Assembly: GCF_025998175.1 (NCBI RefSeq)
Contig: NZ_AP026695.1
Span: forward strand, 620,001-684,000
Reading direction: 5' to 3'
From: Nitrosopumilus zosterae
GTDB lineage: Archaea; Thermoproteota; Nitrososphaeria; Nitrososphaerales; Nitrosopumilaceae
DNA: 64,000 nt
Program-made: the position numbers and the translations under genes
Shown here: piece after piece, positions 36,168 to 45,491 of the stretch
Layout: each line of letters opens with the position of its first letter
How positions within the stretch are numbered: position 1 is the stretch's first letter
The notes under the pieces: generated by a model
The model's database searches: none
What the model saw: only the letters and a program-made list of their open reading frames with translations
Told to the model about the DNA's origin: nothing

Positions 36168-36563
36168 CTATTTTCTCTCTTCTGATTTAATTTCCCACTT
36201 TTTAGTACCGAATCTTGAAGTTTCTAATTCCAAGTGCCCTATGACTTTATCTCCATTGAGAACTTTGGCATAATCTGATTTTTTTCTACGAATAATCCTT
36301 GCTTCTTCTTTATAGCCTCCTTCTATCATCTTTATTCCAAATCTTTTTCCAGCTTTGGAGATTAACTTCCTACTTTTAATTGAGTCATCTGATAATAACA
36401 ATAAATCAAAGTCACCAAAATTCTGTGTTGATAAAACACTATTTTTTAATTTTACTTGTAATTTTAAATCTGAATCTTTTGCTTGTTCATTTAACCAACT
36501 TGCAACTTTTTCACCATTGCCTTTTTCAGCTCCATAAACCTGTTCTTTCATGGATTTACTCAC
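36168..36563 (-). CDS. Hypothetical basic protein
   Basis: This 131-residue protein is Lys/Arg-rich with alternating strands and helices (NFGDFDLLLLSDDSIKSRKLISK). I recognise no family. The frame begins with GTG at 36563; an ATG four codons later (36551) is equally possible. It has no membrane segment. Confidence 0.55.
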   Translation of the reverse strand: MSKSMKEQVYGAEKGNGEKVASWLNEQAKDSDLKLQVKLKNSVLSTQNFGDFDLLLLSDDSIKSRKLISKAGKRFGIKMIEGGYKEEARIIRRKKSDYAKVLNGDKVIGHLELETSRFGTKKWEIKSEERK

Positions 36564-36686
36564 AACAATCTATTAATATGATTTTTTAATAATTCTGTTT
36601 TTTTAGTTTGATGGTGGTTTTCTGCCAATTTGGAATTGGTTTTTTACCTTTTTTTCCATCTAATCTATAACTTTTCTTGTGATATT

Positions 36687-36935
36687 ATGAATATGTACAA
36701 GATATCTGTTCATTTAGGTACCTGTATTGCAACCCAACAAAACAAACCAACCTCATATTGGACTGTGTTGAACCATTATGGGATCACTCATACTGATCTA
36801 AAAAAACTGAATTTATCATACGAGGAACTCTATGAGATATATAAGATAATTCAAAGACATGAAGAAATACGTGAATTCCTTAAAAATCTAAAGGAAAAAA
36901 TTGCAATGACTGCAAAAAATAACAATGTATCGTAA
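36687..36935 (+). CDS. Small hypothetical protein
   Basis: This is an 82-residue protein if begun at the ATG at 36687; the frame is open to an earlier ATG at 36630, but the added 19 residues are unlike a protein start and no signal is present. It has a Trp/Tyr-containing first half (TSYWTVLNHYGITHTDLKKLNLSY as the span of residues 22-45) and a helical second half with many Lys and Glu. Family not recognised. Confidence 0.5.
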   Translation: MNMYKISVHLGTCIATQQNKPTSYWTVLNHYGITHTDLKKLNLSYEELYEIYKIIQRHEEIREFLKNLKEKIAMTAKNNNVS

Positions 36936-37049
36936 TTCAGATTAGAGATTTCACATTTTTTGAAATTTGAACAGGTTGCCTACTTTGTACATACAACACC
37001 CCATTAACTAATCTGTTGTAATTATATTGTCATCGATAACTCTCAATGG

Positions 37050-37097
37050 GATGTCGCGTCCTTTGCGACTCCCCCTTTTAGGGGGTTCGATTTTTTT
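37050..37097 (+). ncRNA. Possible small RNA or double-hairpin terminator
   Basis: Two adjacent stem-loops lie here: GTCGC-GTCCTTT-GCGAC (37053-37069) and CCCCC-TTTTA-GGGGG (37071-37085), then TTCGATTTTTTT. A TATA-like AATTATATT lies about 30 bases before the first hairpin. GC-rich stems are rare in this AT-rich window. It may be a short structured RNA with its own promoter or an unusually strong terminator for the gene ending at 36935. Confidence 0.4.
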
Positions 37098-37163
37098 ATT
37101 TTCAAAATTGTATATTTTATTAAATGATTTTCTTTTTGTTGTATCTTTGACTAAAAATTTATT

Positions 37164-37178
37164 TGTTTTATGTGAACA
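37164..37178 (+). promoter_or_regulatory. Candidate shared operator/promoter element
   Basis: TGTTTTATGTGAACA ends 37 bp before the ATG of the short gene at 37215. It closely matches the cheW copy. Confidence 0.5.
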
Positions 37179-37214
37179 AACCAAATGATTTATTTGTATT
37201 TTTAAAAGAATAAC

Positions 37215-37379
37215 ATGGTAAAAATATCATGTAACAATTATGGATTTGATTGTAGTTTTGAAATAAATGGCAATACAAATGAAGTGATTGAAAAATATCA
37301 AAAGCATTCTATTGATGAACATGGAATAGAATATAGCACTGAAGGGATTAATCAATTGCTTCTTAGAATGAAGAACTAA
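37215..37379 (+). CDS. DUF1059-like small protein
   Basis: This 54-residue protein is below usual length cut-offs. It opens MVKISCNNYGFDCSFEI and continues with a helix and KHSIDEHGIEYS. That is the layout of DUF1059 small metal-binding proteins: C-x6-C near the N terminus and an H-x5-H pair later. The shared element 37 bp upstream supports expression. Function of the family is unknown. Confidence 0.65.
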   Translation: MVKISCNNYGFDCSFEINGNTNEVIEKYQKHSIDEHGIEYSTEGINQLLLRMKN

Positions 37380-37452
37380 TACGGTTTATTCTATTTATGA
37401 AATTCTATGAGTTAATTTTTTGATACTATGAGCAATTTATGAATATTAATTA

Positions 37453-37575
37453 TTATTCATTAATCTCAATATCTTCTAAAACCTCTAAATGGTATAAGTA
37501 TGACTCAAAAATCATTGGGACATTTTGCTGCAGCGATTTTTTAATATTTTTAGAAATTTCTGTGGTTTGGTTCAT
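37453..37575 (-). CDS. Possible 40-residue protein
   Basis: A short frame (MNQTTEISKNIKKSLQQN...EDIEINE) opens at the ATG at 37575 in an otherwise empty 370-bp region. It is acidic and helical. A degenerate upstream element (37608-37622) lies about 33 bp from the start. Evidence for coding is weak. Confidence 0.3.
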   Translation of the reverse strand: MNQTTEISKNIKKSLQQNVPMIFESYLYHLEVLEDIEINE

Positions 37576-37697
37576 GTTTGTAGTGCTATTTTCCAGTATG
37601 AAAATATGTTGAACGAAATTTGGTTGACTAATACATGAATATGTTTTATTGAAAAATATCTCTTATTTTCTCTAATATGTTCTAGCATTCATGAGTA

Positions 37698-37712
37698 TGT
37701 TTGAAATAAACA
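37698..37712 (+). promoter_or_regulatory. Candidate shared operator/promoter element
   Basis: TGTTTGAAATAAACA ends 39 bp before the kinase ATG at 37751 and is a strong palindrome match. Confidence 0.55.
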
Positions 37713-37750
37713 AACTGTACGTAATATGGTGCTTAGAATAATTTCTTGTG

Positions 37751-38827
37751 ATGTTGGTAGATAATCCTATGGAACGGGATCCAGTTTTACGTGACTTAAC
37801 TGAAATTTCAGTTAATGCACTAAAAGATTTAGAACTAGCTAGAAAGGAACTTAAAGAAAACGATCTACGAATGCAAGAAATGAATAAACTTGCAAATGAA
37901 CGAGTAAATGAAATGTCTAGAGTTAATCAGCAACTTCAAGACAAAATCTCTTTTGTAGAAACTATGACCAAATCAATCCAAGAAAAAAATGAACACCTTG
38001 AAAAAGAACTAAAAATTACTGAAACAGAAAAAATCAATTATAGCAAACTCAATTCATTGTTAAAAGAAGATCTTACTAAAGTAATTAAAAAAGAAAAAGA
38101 ATTATCCGTCAAACAAATTTTTCTTGAAAGAAAAGTAAAAGAGCAGGCCGAAAATTTATTGAAAGGCGAAAAAATGTCTATAATAGGAACATTTACGTCT
38201 AGATTGGCTCATGATATAAGAAATCCTTTATCGAAATTAAAAATGTCTCATGATATTTTATGTAATTCTCCAAACATGCCGGTACTTGAAAAAATAAAAC
38301 ATCAGCAACGAATTGAATCTGCTATTTCTAATATGACTCATATCATTGAAGATGTTTTGGAATTTGTTCGAATGTCTGAGCTTAACATGCACGAAACATC
38401 ATTAAAAACAATAATAAAATCTAGTATTGAAGGAATTCATATTCCGCCATCAGTGAAATTAGAAATTAAAGGTGATGATCGAATGGCTTTATGTGATTCT
38501 CGAAAATTAGAAGCGGTGTTTATCAATCTTATTACAAATGCTATTGAATCTATACGTGGAAAAGGATTTGTAACTATATTCATTAAGGATAGCAAAGAAA
38601 ATATTGAAATATGTTTTGAAGATTCAGGCTCTGGTGTAATTCCACGTTTGCAGGAGAAAATTTTTGAACCTATGTTTACAACAAAACAACATGGCACTGG
38701 ATTGGGATTGGCTATTTGTAAAATGATAGTTGAACAACATGGTGGTAGATTAATTTACAAAAATACTCCCTCCACATTCTCGGTATTTGTGCCAAAAATT
38801 AATAATTCAAAAATGGTAACACAATAG
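37751..38827 (+). CDS. Soluble histidine kinase with N-terminal coiled coil
   Basis: This 358-residue kinase lacks membrane segments and any recognisable sensor domain. Its first 140 residues are a continuous coiled coil. The kinase core has LAHDIRNPLSK with the phosphoacceptor His, NLITNAIESI, DSGSGV and TGLGLAICK. The core resembles that of the PAS kinase at 34899-36050, so the two are paralogs with different inputs. A GTG lies directly before the ATG; the element spacing favours the ATG. Confidence 0.88.
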   Translation: MLVDNPMERDPVLRDLTEISVNALKDLELARKELKENDLRMQEMNKLANERVNEMSRVNQQLQDKISFVETMTKSIQEKNEHLEKELKITETEKINYSKLNSLLKEDLTKVIKKEKELSVKQIFLERKVKEQAENLLKGEKMSIIGTFTSRLAHDIRNPLSKLKMSHDILCNSPNMPVLEKIKHQQRIESAISNMTHIIEDVLEFVRMSELNMHETSLKTIIKSSIEGIHIPPSVKLEIKGDDRMALCDSRKLEAVFINLITNAIESIRGKGFVTIFIKDSKENIEICFEDSGSGVIPRLQEKIFEPMFTTKQHGTGLGLAICKMIVEQHGGRLIYKNTPSTFSVFVPKINNSKMVTQ

Positions 38828-39065
38828 TTCACGCAAACTTATCACGAATAATCAATTGTAACTTGGCTGAACAAATAATGAACTGTATGTATTGTTCATT
38901 GAATTGATATGTTTGTAAAATTCATGCACAAATTATAATTAAAACCATCTTTGAAAACACATAAAAAATTATGTCTGGATTAAAATTTTGTACCACGATT
39001 TATGGGAAGTGTGTTTGAAAAAATCACACTAGTCAATATGTATCACAATTGTCCTTTGTTTAGGT

Positions 39066-39491
39066 GTGGCTAGGAAATTTCCTGTAATATTACTTGTTGA
39101 TGATTCTCAGGCATTTAGAGTATTTTGTAGGGATGCCATTAAAAGTTCTATAAAATTTATTCAAGTTTTAGAGGCTTCCGATGGAATTGAAGCCTTAAAA
39201 CAATATCAATTACATAGACCTGATGTAATTTTATTAGATTTAAAAATGCCTAGATTGGAGGGTGATAAAGTTTTGGAAATGATCAAAAAAAATGATCAAA
39301 ATACAAAAATCATTGCCACTTCAGCTTATGGGCGAGATCAAGAATCTATTAACAAATTACTAAAAATGGGTGCAATAAGCTTTGTACCAAAACCTCTGAA
39401 TCGTATTGGTTTGATGAAAGAGATTACTGACGTTTTGGCAAAAGGGAAAATGCCTGGCACAAATTTTACCAAATCTATTCCTGCCAGTTAA
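39066..39491 (+). CDS. CheY-like single-domain response regulator
   Basis: This 141-residue receiver has VDDSQ near the N terminus, phosphoacceptor Asp in VILLDLKMP, ATSAY and PKPL. The start is GTG at 39066, with a weak copy of the shared element (39014-39028) ending 38 bp upstream. It follows the kinase gene by 238 bp, a likely partner. Confidence 0.87.
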   Translation: MARKFPVILLVDDSQAFRVFCRDAIKSSIKFIQVLEASDGIEALKQYQLHRPDVILLDLKMPRLEGDKVLEMIKKNDQNTKIIATSAYGRDQESINKLLKMGAISFVPKPLNRIGLMKEITDVLAKGKMPGTNFTKSIPAS

Positions 39492-39758
39492 GCTAAAAAA
39501 TATTTTTGTTTTAGAATTATCAAATTTTTAGAATCATATGTGTTCTGTTGAATTTTACCCTTGTTGTTTCATAAATTTAGGCATAAACGTTAGATATTTT
39601 CAAAAATATATGAGGAGAAATGCCTAATACATGCTGTTTTTTTGATTAAAATAAACATCTGACACGTTGTTCAAAATAAGCTGTCAGAAATTCAGTTTGA
39701 TCATCTTGATCATACCATTACGCATTACTCACCTGTAACTTAATTTATTGTGGAATAA

Positions 39759-42700
39759 ATGAAGTGGAATTCAAAAATAATCTGTATTTCTATGATGTTA
39801 TTTGCAATTTTGTATATTTCATCATTTGATCAAGTTTTAGGAAATCATAAAATTGGTGATGATGTAATTCATAAAGATCTTTATGAATTAAAAGTTAAGT
39901 CTTCACCACCAGGATTACATATTGATGGTTCAGGAATGTATGAAGAAAATTCTTGGGTTGTAATTGGAACTGCTAAAGAAAAATGGGGTGCATATGAATT
40001 TGTCAGTTGGACAGTAAATAATGAATTGGTAGATGGTAATCCCATCAATGTTTTAATGGATGAAGATGTTACTGCTGTTGCAACATATGCATTACATCCA
40101 GCTCAAAAACAAGATAGTGTGAACTTTTTACAAGATTCAAGTAGTGGTACAACATATGATTTGCGAATTATTTCTCCATATGGAAACACAGTTGGAAGTG
40201 GCAGTTATGATTCTGGAGAAATCGTAAATTTTAATGTATTAGAACCATATGTTTATGATGAAAATGATCCTGGAATACGTTATGCCTTTTCTGAATGGAG
40301 TGATGGCTTTACTCCAAATTTGAAAACTAATTTTATAAAAATGGATGAAGACAAAACAATTACTGCAAATTGGGATGTCCAATACCGATTACAAATATTG
40401 GATTCAACACAAAATATGAAAGTAATCAACACCAGTTGGCATAATGTTAATTCCACTGCTCCGCTAGTTATGAGTACAGTTGATTCTGAATCTGATGGAA
40501 AAATAAAACGAACAATAAATGAATGGGTAAGCAGCGGCTCTAATTTTGCCGATATCAAAGATTCTACAAAACCCATCACCAGTGTTAAAATGGAAAATCC
40601 CTATTCTATCTCCGTAGATTGGAAGGATCAATTCTATCTTGATGTTAAAAGTAAATATGGTCAAGTTGAGGGAAGTGGTTTTTATGATGAAAACGATGTG
40701 GTTGTTGCCTCGATTGATTCTACAACTCAAGATTCAGGCATTCCCGGAACAAGATTGATTTTTGATGGTTGGAGTGGTGATGTGAATTCTGATGGAAAAA
40801 ATATTCAGGTGATCATGAATTCTCCAAAATCTATTGAGGGAATATGGAAAAAACAGTATTTACTTACTGTAAACTCTGGATATGGAACTGGTAGTGGAAC
40901 ATATTGGTATGATGAAGGAAGTATGGCTAAATTTGGAACAAGCATACCTAGAGATCCTGCAGGAATGTGGAAACAAACCACCTTTCAAGGTTGGGGTGGT
41001 GATTCACAAAGTACGTCTCTTAGCGGAAGCTTGTTGATGAACGGTCCAAAAACTGTCACTGCACAATGGAATGAAGATTACACTATAGCATATTTGAATA
41101 TCGGGATAATATCTGCCGTTGCAATTGGGGGACTTGTTGTATATAATAAAATAAAACAAAATGACAAACAGAAAAACTACAGCACCAAAGAAATAGTTGA
41201 ATCGATAAAAGAAAAAAGACAAAAACCATCAGGTTTAAATAAATTATTTGGTGGAAAAATCAATTTTGGTAAAAATGCATTTGCAATAGAAAATAAAGAT
41301 TACGAGATAGTTTTAGAGAATGCTGCATCTGAAAAGAAAGTTTTGTTAGAGAAGACACAAGAATTAAGAGAAAATATTGAAGAGGAAAAAAGAAATGTAT
41401 TTAAAAAATCAATGCAGTTAGATAAACGATTATCTGAAATAGAACTTGAACAAAAAGAATCAGAAATTGAATTTGAAAAAAAGAAATTAGAAGAAAAAAC
41501 AAAATTACTTGAAAAAAACCTATCCGATGTAGAAGAAGAAAAACAAAATATTCTTAAAGAAAAAGAACTACTTGAAAAAAACCTCGCTGATTCAAAATTT
41601 GAAAAGAAAAAAATAATGATAAAACTTGAAAATGCTATTGAAGAAGTAAATCTTCAAAAGAATAATTTGGCAGAAAAAACTGCAAAACTTGAAGAATCAC
41701 TATCCGAAGTTGAACGTGAAAAGAAAAGAATCATTCAAGAAAAAATTCAATTAGAAATAAAATTACAAGATGTGGAACAACAAAAGGATAGAATTCTTGA
41801 CAAACTTGAACAAAAAACACATACCATTGAATTGGAAAGAAAAGAATTGGAAATTGATCTTAAAAAGAAATATGCTGAAGTAGATATTCAAAAAAAGAAA
41901 TTATCTCAAAAAACTGAACAATTAGAAAAAAATCTTGCTGAAGTAGAATTCCAAAAACAGAGTTTAACTCAGAAAAAAGAGAATTTAGAAGATAGTATCA
42001 CTGATATTATTCTACAAAAAAAGAAAATTTCTTCAGAATTTGAGAATAAGACTGAACTATTTGAATTTGAAAGACAGGCACGAATTAAAAGAATCACTCA
42101 ATTAGAAAATCAACTCACTAAGACTGAATCTGAGAAAAAACAGGCTGAAATAGAACTTCAAAAGAATCTCTCTGCAATTGATCTTACTAAACAAAGAATT
42201 CAACAAAAAACTGAACAATTAGACAAAAATCTATCTGAAGTTGAATTACAAAAGAAAGCAGTCATTTTTGAAAAAGAAGAATTAGAGAAAAGCATAACTG
42301 CTGTGGAGCTTGAGCGAAAAATTCTATCCCAAAAAACTAACGAATTAGAAAAAAGTCTTTTAGAAATTGAGCAAAAGAAAAAGATTCATGCTGATGAAAT
42401 TCAGAAGAATTTTGCGGCTATCGAATTGCAGAAGAAGGGTGCTTCTCAGAGAATATTAGATCTTGAAAAAAGAATCAAAGAAGTAGAAATAGAAAAGAAA
42501 AAAGTAGCAGAAAATCTTGAACAAAAAGAATCTGAAATTCAATTAATTAAAAAGAATTATGATGAAAAATCAAAACAACTTGAAATTGATCTACAGACAG
42601 TTAATTTTCAAAAAACGAATCTCTTTGAAAAGACAAAGAAACTAGAAGAATCTTTACTTCACGTAGAAAACGAAAAGAAAACCATGATTGATAAAAAAAG

Positions 42701-43964
42701 AAAGTTAGATGCAAGTTTATCTGCAATTGAATTTGAAAAAATGAAATGCTCAGTTGAACTAGAGAAAAATATTGGGAATGTTGAACTTGAAAAAAAGAAA
42801 TCGATCATCAAGCTTGAAAATGAAATTGCCGAAGTTCGTCTTCAAAGACAAAGTTTAACTGAAAAAACTGAGCAATTCAATAAAAATCTTGAAGAAATTA
42901 ATTTACAAAAGAAAGAATTAACTGAAAAAACAAAACAATTGAACAAAGCTATAGAAGATATAGAGTATGAGAAGAGAGAAATATCTAATAAATTAAAAAA
43001 TAAAGAAGCAGAATTTGAATTAAAAAATCAAAGCAAAACAATTGAACTTCAACGAAAAGAAAATGACCTAAATTTTGTTAAACAAAATTTGGAGCATAAA
43101 GCAAAACAACTTGAAAGTAACTTAGCCGAAGTGGCCATTCAAAAGAAGAATCTATCTTCCCAAAGAATTGAACTTGAAGGTAAATTGTCAAAAATTGATA
43201 TTGAAAAGAAAAAACTTTCCTCCGAACTTGAAAGAAAGGAATCTTTGATTGAGGTCGAAGAGAAAAGACTGGGGCAAAAAATATGGGATTTGGAAAAAAG
43301 AATTGCCAATTTCTCTCTTGAGAGAAAGATTGCCTCAATTGAGCTAGAAAAGAAGAAAATCAATGCTGAACTTGAAAGAAAACAAACTCTAATTGACCTT
43401 GAAAAGGAGCATCTTTCTCAAAGAAGGGAGGAACTAGATAAGAGCATTGCATCAATTGAAATTGAAAGGGACATCATTCCTACTGAAATTCAAATGCAAA
43501 ATCATTCTAAATTATCCAAGAAGAACATTTCTTCAAAATCGAAGGATTTGGAAAATATCATTACAGAAATTGAACTTGCAAGAAAAATTTCTGCAGTTGA
43601 ACTTGAAAGAAAAGAATCTGTAATTCAACTACAAAAACAACGTCTGGATGAACAAACTGCAATATTGGAAAAACGAATTTCAGGACTTGAAGTTGAGAGA
43701 AAAATTTCTGCAGTACAAATTGCACGAATAGAATCTGAAATAGAACTTGAAAAGAAGAATTTAGAACATCAAACACGCGAATTTGGAAAAAATAATTCAA
43801 AAAATAATGCTTTGACAAAGAAAGTTCTTGATTATTCTTATTCTGCAAACTTTGACAACAATTCATATGAAAAATTTAGAGAATGGTCGAATGTTCTGGA
43901 AGATGAATTATCTATACAACAATTATCTGATGATGAACACACTACATATTCTGGTGATAAATAA
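39759..43964 (+). CDS. Giant membrane-anchored coiled-coil protein with extracellular repeats
   Basis: This 1401-residue protein has a signal/anchor at the N terminus (residues about 6-24), then about five extracellular repeats of about 75 residues (YGxxxGSGxYxxG ... FxGWSGD ... KTVTAxWxxQYxLxV) like bacterial InlB-B/Flg_new type repeats. A membrane helix follows at about residues 442-463. About 900 residues of uninterrupted cytoplasmic coiled coil come next, rich in Lys, Glu, Leu and Ile, with recurring LEKNLxEVELQKKxLxEK units. The coil could exceed 100 nm. Its partner genes encode small secreted proteins. Function unknown: a cytoskeletal or envelope-spanning scaffold is a reasonable guess. 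Confidence 0.8.
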   Translation: MKWNSKIICISMMLFAILYISSFDQVLGNHKIGDDVIHKDLYELKVKSSPPGLHIDGSGMYEENSWVVIGTAKEKWGAYEFVSWTVNNELVDGNPINVLMDEDVTAVATYALHPAQKQDSVNFLQDSSSGTTYDLRIISPYGNTVGSGSYDSGEIVNFNVLEPYVYDENDPGIRYAFSEWSDGFTPNLKTNFIKMDEDKTITANWDVQYRLQILDSTQNMKVINTSWHNVNSTAPLVMSTVDSESDGKIKRTINEWVSSGSNFADIKDSTKPITSVKMENPYSISVDWKDQFYLDVKSKYGQVEGSGFYDENDVVVASIDSTTQDSGIPGTRLIFDGWSGDVNSDGKNIQVIMNSPKSIEGIWKKQYLLTVNSGYGTGSGTYWYDEGSMAKFGTSIPRDPAGMWKQTTFQGWGGDSQSTSLSGSLLMNGPKTVTAQWNEDYTIAYLNIGIISAVAIGGLVVYNKIKQNDKQKNYSTKEIVESIKEKRQKPSGLNKLFGGKINFGKNAFAIENKDYEIVLENAASEKKVLLEKTQELRENIEEEKRNVFKKSMQLDKRLSEIELEQKESEIEFEKKKLEEKTKLLEKNLSDVEEEKQNILKEKELLEKNLADSKFEKKKIMIKLENAIEEVNLQKNNLAEKTAKLEESLSEVEREKKRIIQEKIQLEIKLQDVEQQKDRILDKLEQKTHTIELERKELEIDLKKKYAEVDIQKKKLSQKTEQLEKNLAEVEFQKQSLTQKKENLEDSITDIILQKKKISSEFENKTELFEFERQARIKRITQLENQLTKTESEKKQAEIELQKNLSAIDLTKQRIQQKTEQLDKNLSEVELQKKAVIFEKEELEKSITAVELERKILSQKTNELEKSLLEIEQKKKIHADEIQKNFAAIELQKKGASQRILDLEKRIKEVEIEKKKVAENLEQKESEIQLIKKNYDEKSKQLEIDLQTVNFQKTNLFEKTKKLEESLLHVENEKKTMIDKKRKLDASLSAIEFEKMKCSVELEKNIGNVELEKKKSIIKLENEIAEVRLQRQSLTEKTEQFNKNLEEINLQKKELTEKTKQLNKAIEDIEYEKREISNKLKNKEAEFELKNQSKTIELQRKENDLNFVKQNLEHKAKQLESNLAEVAIQKKNLSSQRIELEGKLSKIDIEKKKLSSELERKESLIEVEEKRLGQKIWDLEKRIANFSLERKIASIELEKKKINAELERKQTLIDLEKEHLSQRREELDKSIASIEIERDIIPTEIQMQNHSKLSKKNISSKSKDLENIITEIELARKISAVELERKESVIQLQKQRLDEQTAILEKRISGLEVERKISAVQIARIESEIELEKKNLEHQTREFGKNNSKNNALTKKVLDYSYSANFDNNSYEKFREWSNVLEDELSIQQLSDDEHTTYSGDK

Positions 43965-44350
43965 TGGGTTTATTTTTGCTTGCTGTGTTACTGTTCTCTA
44001 CCTTTGGGGTTGTATTGCTGAGCACTCAAGGTCTTGCAAACCCTTTAGATACGCCATCCAATGTAAGTAAAATGGGGTCTCTACAAGTTTTTGATTCTTC
44101 TGACAGTACTCTACTAGGATTGAATTTAGGAACTTCTGATGCTATATCTTCTGTAACTCTTACCTTTGATTCTAATATTCCGGAAGACACTACTGTAACT
44201 ATTTCATTAAAAGATGCCAATGATGTTGAAATTGGAACTGGTTCTACAGTAACTGGTAGCCCAACTCAAACTGTAGTTATTAGTCTGAGTGATTCTATTA
44301 CTGATCCAGAAAGACGTACTTTGCAATATGCCAGTATTACGATAGCCTGA
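43964..44350 (+). CDS. Small secreted beta-rich protein
   Basis: This 128-residue protein has an N-terminal hydrophobic segment (residues 2-24) and a beta-rich domain (TSDAISSVTLTFDSNIPEDTTVTI) with no Cys. Its ATG shares a base with the stop of the giant coiled-coil gene, so translation is coupled. It resembles pilin-like or sheath subunits in general build, not a named family. Confidence 0.6.
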   Translation: MGLFLLAVLLFSTFGVVLLSTQGLANPLDTPSNVSKMGSLQVFDSSDSTLLGLNLGTSDAISSVTLTFDSNIPEDTTVTISLKDANDVEIGTGSTVTGSPTQTVVISLSDSITDPERRTLQYASITIA

Positions 44351-44360
44351 AGGTGATATA

Positions 44361-44774
44361 TTGGATCTCAAAATAATTTTCTTCGTAGGTGTATTAATTA
44401 TCACTGTATCCACAATAGGATTGGGTTCAAATCTAAATAGTTCAATTACGTTTAATTCCATTGGAAGTGATGATAACATTTCATCTCGTGCATCTGAGGT
44501 AGATATTACAAATGTGGTGCATTCTACAAGTGGCAATAATATTGATTCTTCCACAATCACTATTCGAAATACTGATAGTGTTTCTCACTCATATCGTATC
44601 TGTGTAATTACAAAAGCTGGATCTTCCATCAGTGATACTGTTGGTACTGCTCCTGATTGTGCAACTACTTTAATTTCTTCTAATAATATAGATTCTGTTG
44701 TAGTTCCTTTTACAAACCCTCTGAATAAAACTACTGTGGATTTTGCTGATATTTCAATACAAGAAATCACTTAG
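44361..44774 (+). CDS. TasA/camelysin-like secreted protein 1
   Basis: This 137-residue protein has a signal peptide whose end (TVSTIGLGSNLNSSITF) matches those of the two related proteins at 44845-45360 and 46362-46811. Shared features are an HSYRICVIT-type strand, a second Cys in PDCATT, and a final VDFADISIQEI strand. It starts with TTG 10 bp after the previous gene. SipW-type peptidases process such substrates in Bacillus (TasA). Confidence 0.6.
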   Translation: MDLKIIFFVGVLIITVSTIGLGSNLNSSITFNSIGSDDNISSRASEVDITNVVHSTSGNNIDSSTITIRNTDSVSHSYRICVITKAGSSISDTVGTAPDCATTLISSNNIDSVVVPFTNPLNKTTVDFADISIQEIT

Positions 44775-44844
44775 AATACAATCTATAAAACTTTAAAACG
44801 GAAATAAATTATTTATTTTCAGAAAAATATCTATTTCATACATT

Positions 44845-45360
44845 TTATTTATCCAATTCTTGAATTGCTATGGATATGTCTACAAGTTCACTAACTTTAA
44901 CTCCGTTAGAAAAATCAATAAATTGATTCTCTATTTTTCCATAAGGTTCAATTTTTTCTGTATTTGTACATGCAAGTGGACTATCTAACGATGGTGTGAA
45001 TTTTTCTAATGGTCCTTGAACTATGGTGCAAATTTCAAAAGAATGCCCTATATCATCATCATTGATAACTGAAAATCCGATGCCACTAATTTCAATAACT
45101 CCATCTGGTGAAACTCTTTTTGTCCATGAAAAATCTTCAATATGCCCACGAGGAGTAACTGCTGAATTTTCTATAAATTCTGAATTTGAGAATGATTGTG
45201 TTAGAATTGATTCATCTGCAATAGCCATTGTGGTGGTTGCAATGATTAGAATTACTATGAAACTAGCATGAATAAAGAATTTTTGAAAACCATTTTTTCC
45301 ATCAAATTTTATTTTATTTGTAACCTTTTTCAGGCTTTTTTCAAAATAACCATGATTCAA
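44845..45360 (-). CDS. TasA/camelysin-like secreted protein 2
   Basis: This 171-residue protein has a longer basic N terminus before the hydrophobic segment (about residues 26-48). The domain shares GHIEDFSWTKRVSPDGVIEISGI, HSFEICTIVQGP, CTNTEK and VDISIAIQELDK with its paralog at 46362-46811. The frame opens with TTG. The two Cys probably form a disulphide. It lies next to the SipW-like gene. Confidence 0.62.
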   Translation of the reverse strand: MNHGYFEKSLKKVTNKIKFDGKNGFQKFFIHASFIVILIIATTTMAIADESILTQSFSNSEFIENSAVTPRGHIEDFSWTKRVSPDGVIEISGIGFSVINDDDIGHSFEICTIVQGPLEKFTPSLDSPLACTNTEKIEPYGKIENQFIDFSNGVKVSELVDISIAIQELDK

Positions 45361-45491
45361 TTTGATTCTTCTTAATTATGGGAATCATGCATATTATCAG
45401 ATACGGAAAATATTCTAATTCTCGTATTCCATAATGGTATTTTATAGGAATTCTGTTCTGCTTTTTAAAAATCACTTTAAATAATTTTCAT

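Noticed and set aside
36630..36686. Longer N terminus for the small protein ending at 36935
   Set aside because: The added residues are hydrophobic but lack a signal peptide pattern and precede a better internal ATG.
37081..37097. tRNA T-loop-like GGGGGTTCGATTT
   Set aside because: No acceptor, D or anticodon arms fit around it; the G run pairs with the C run just before it.
39620..39649. Nine-residue frame after a strong GAGGAG site (MPNTCCFFD)
   Set aside because: Too short to support as a gene from sequence alone; it may be a chance start or part of a leader.
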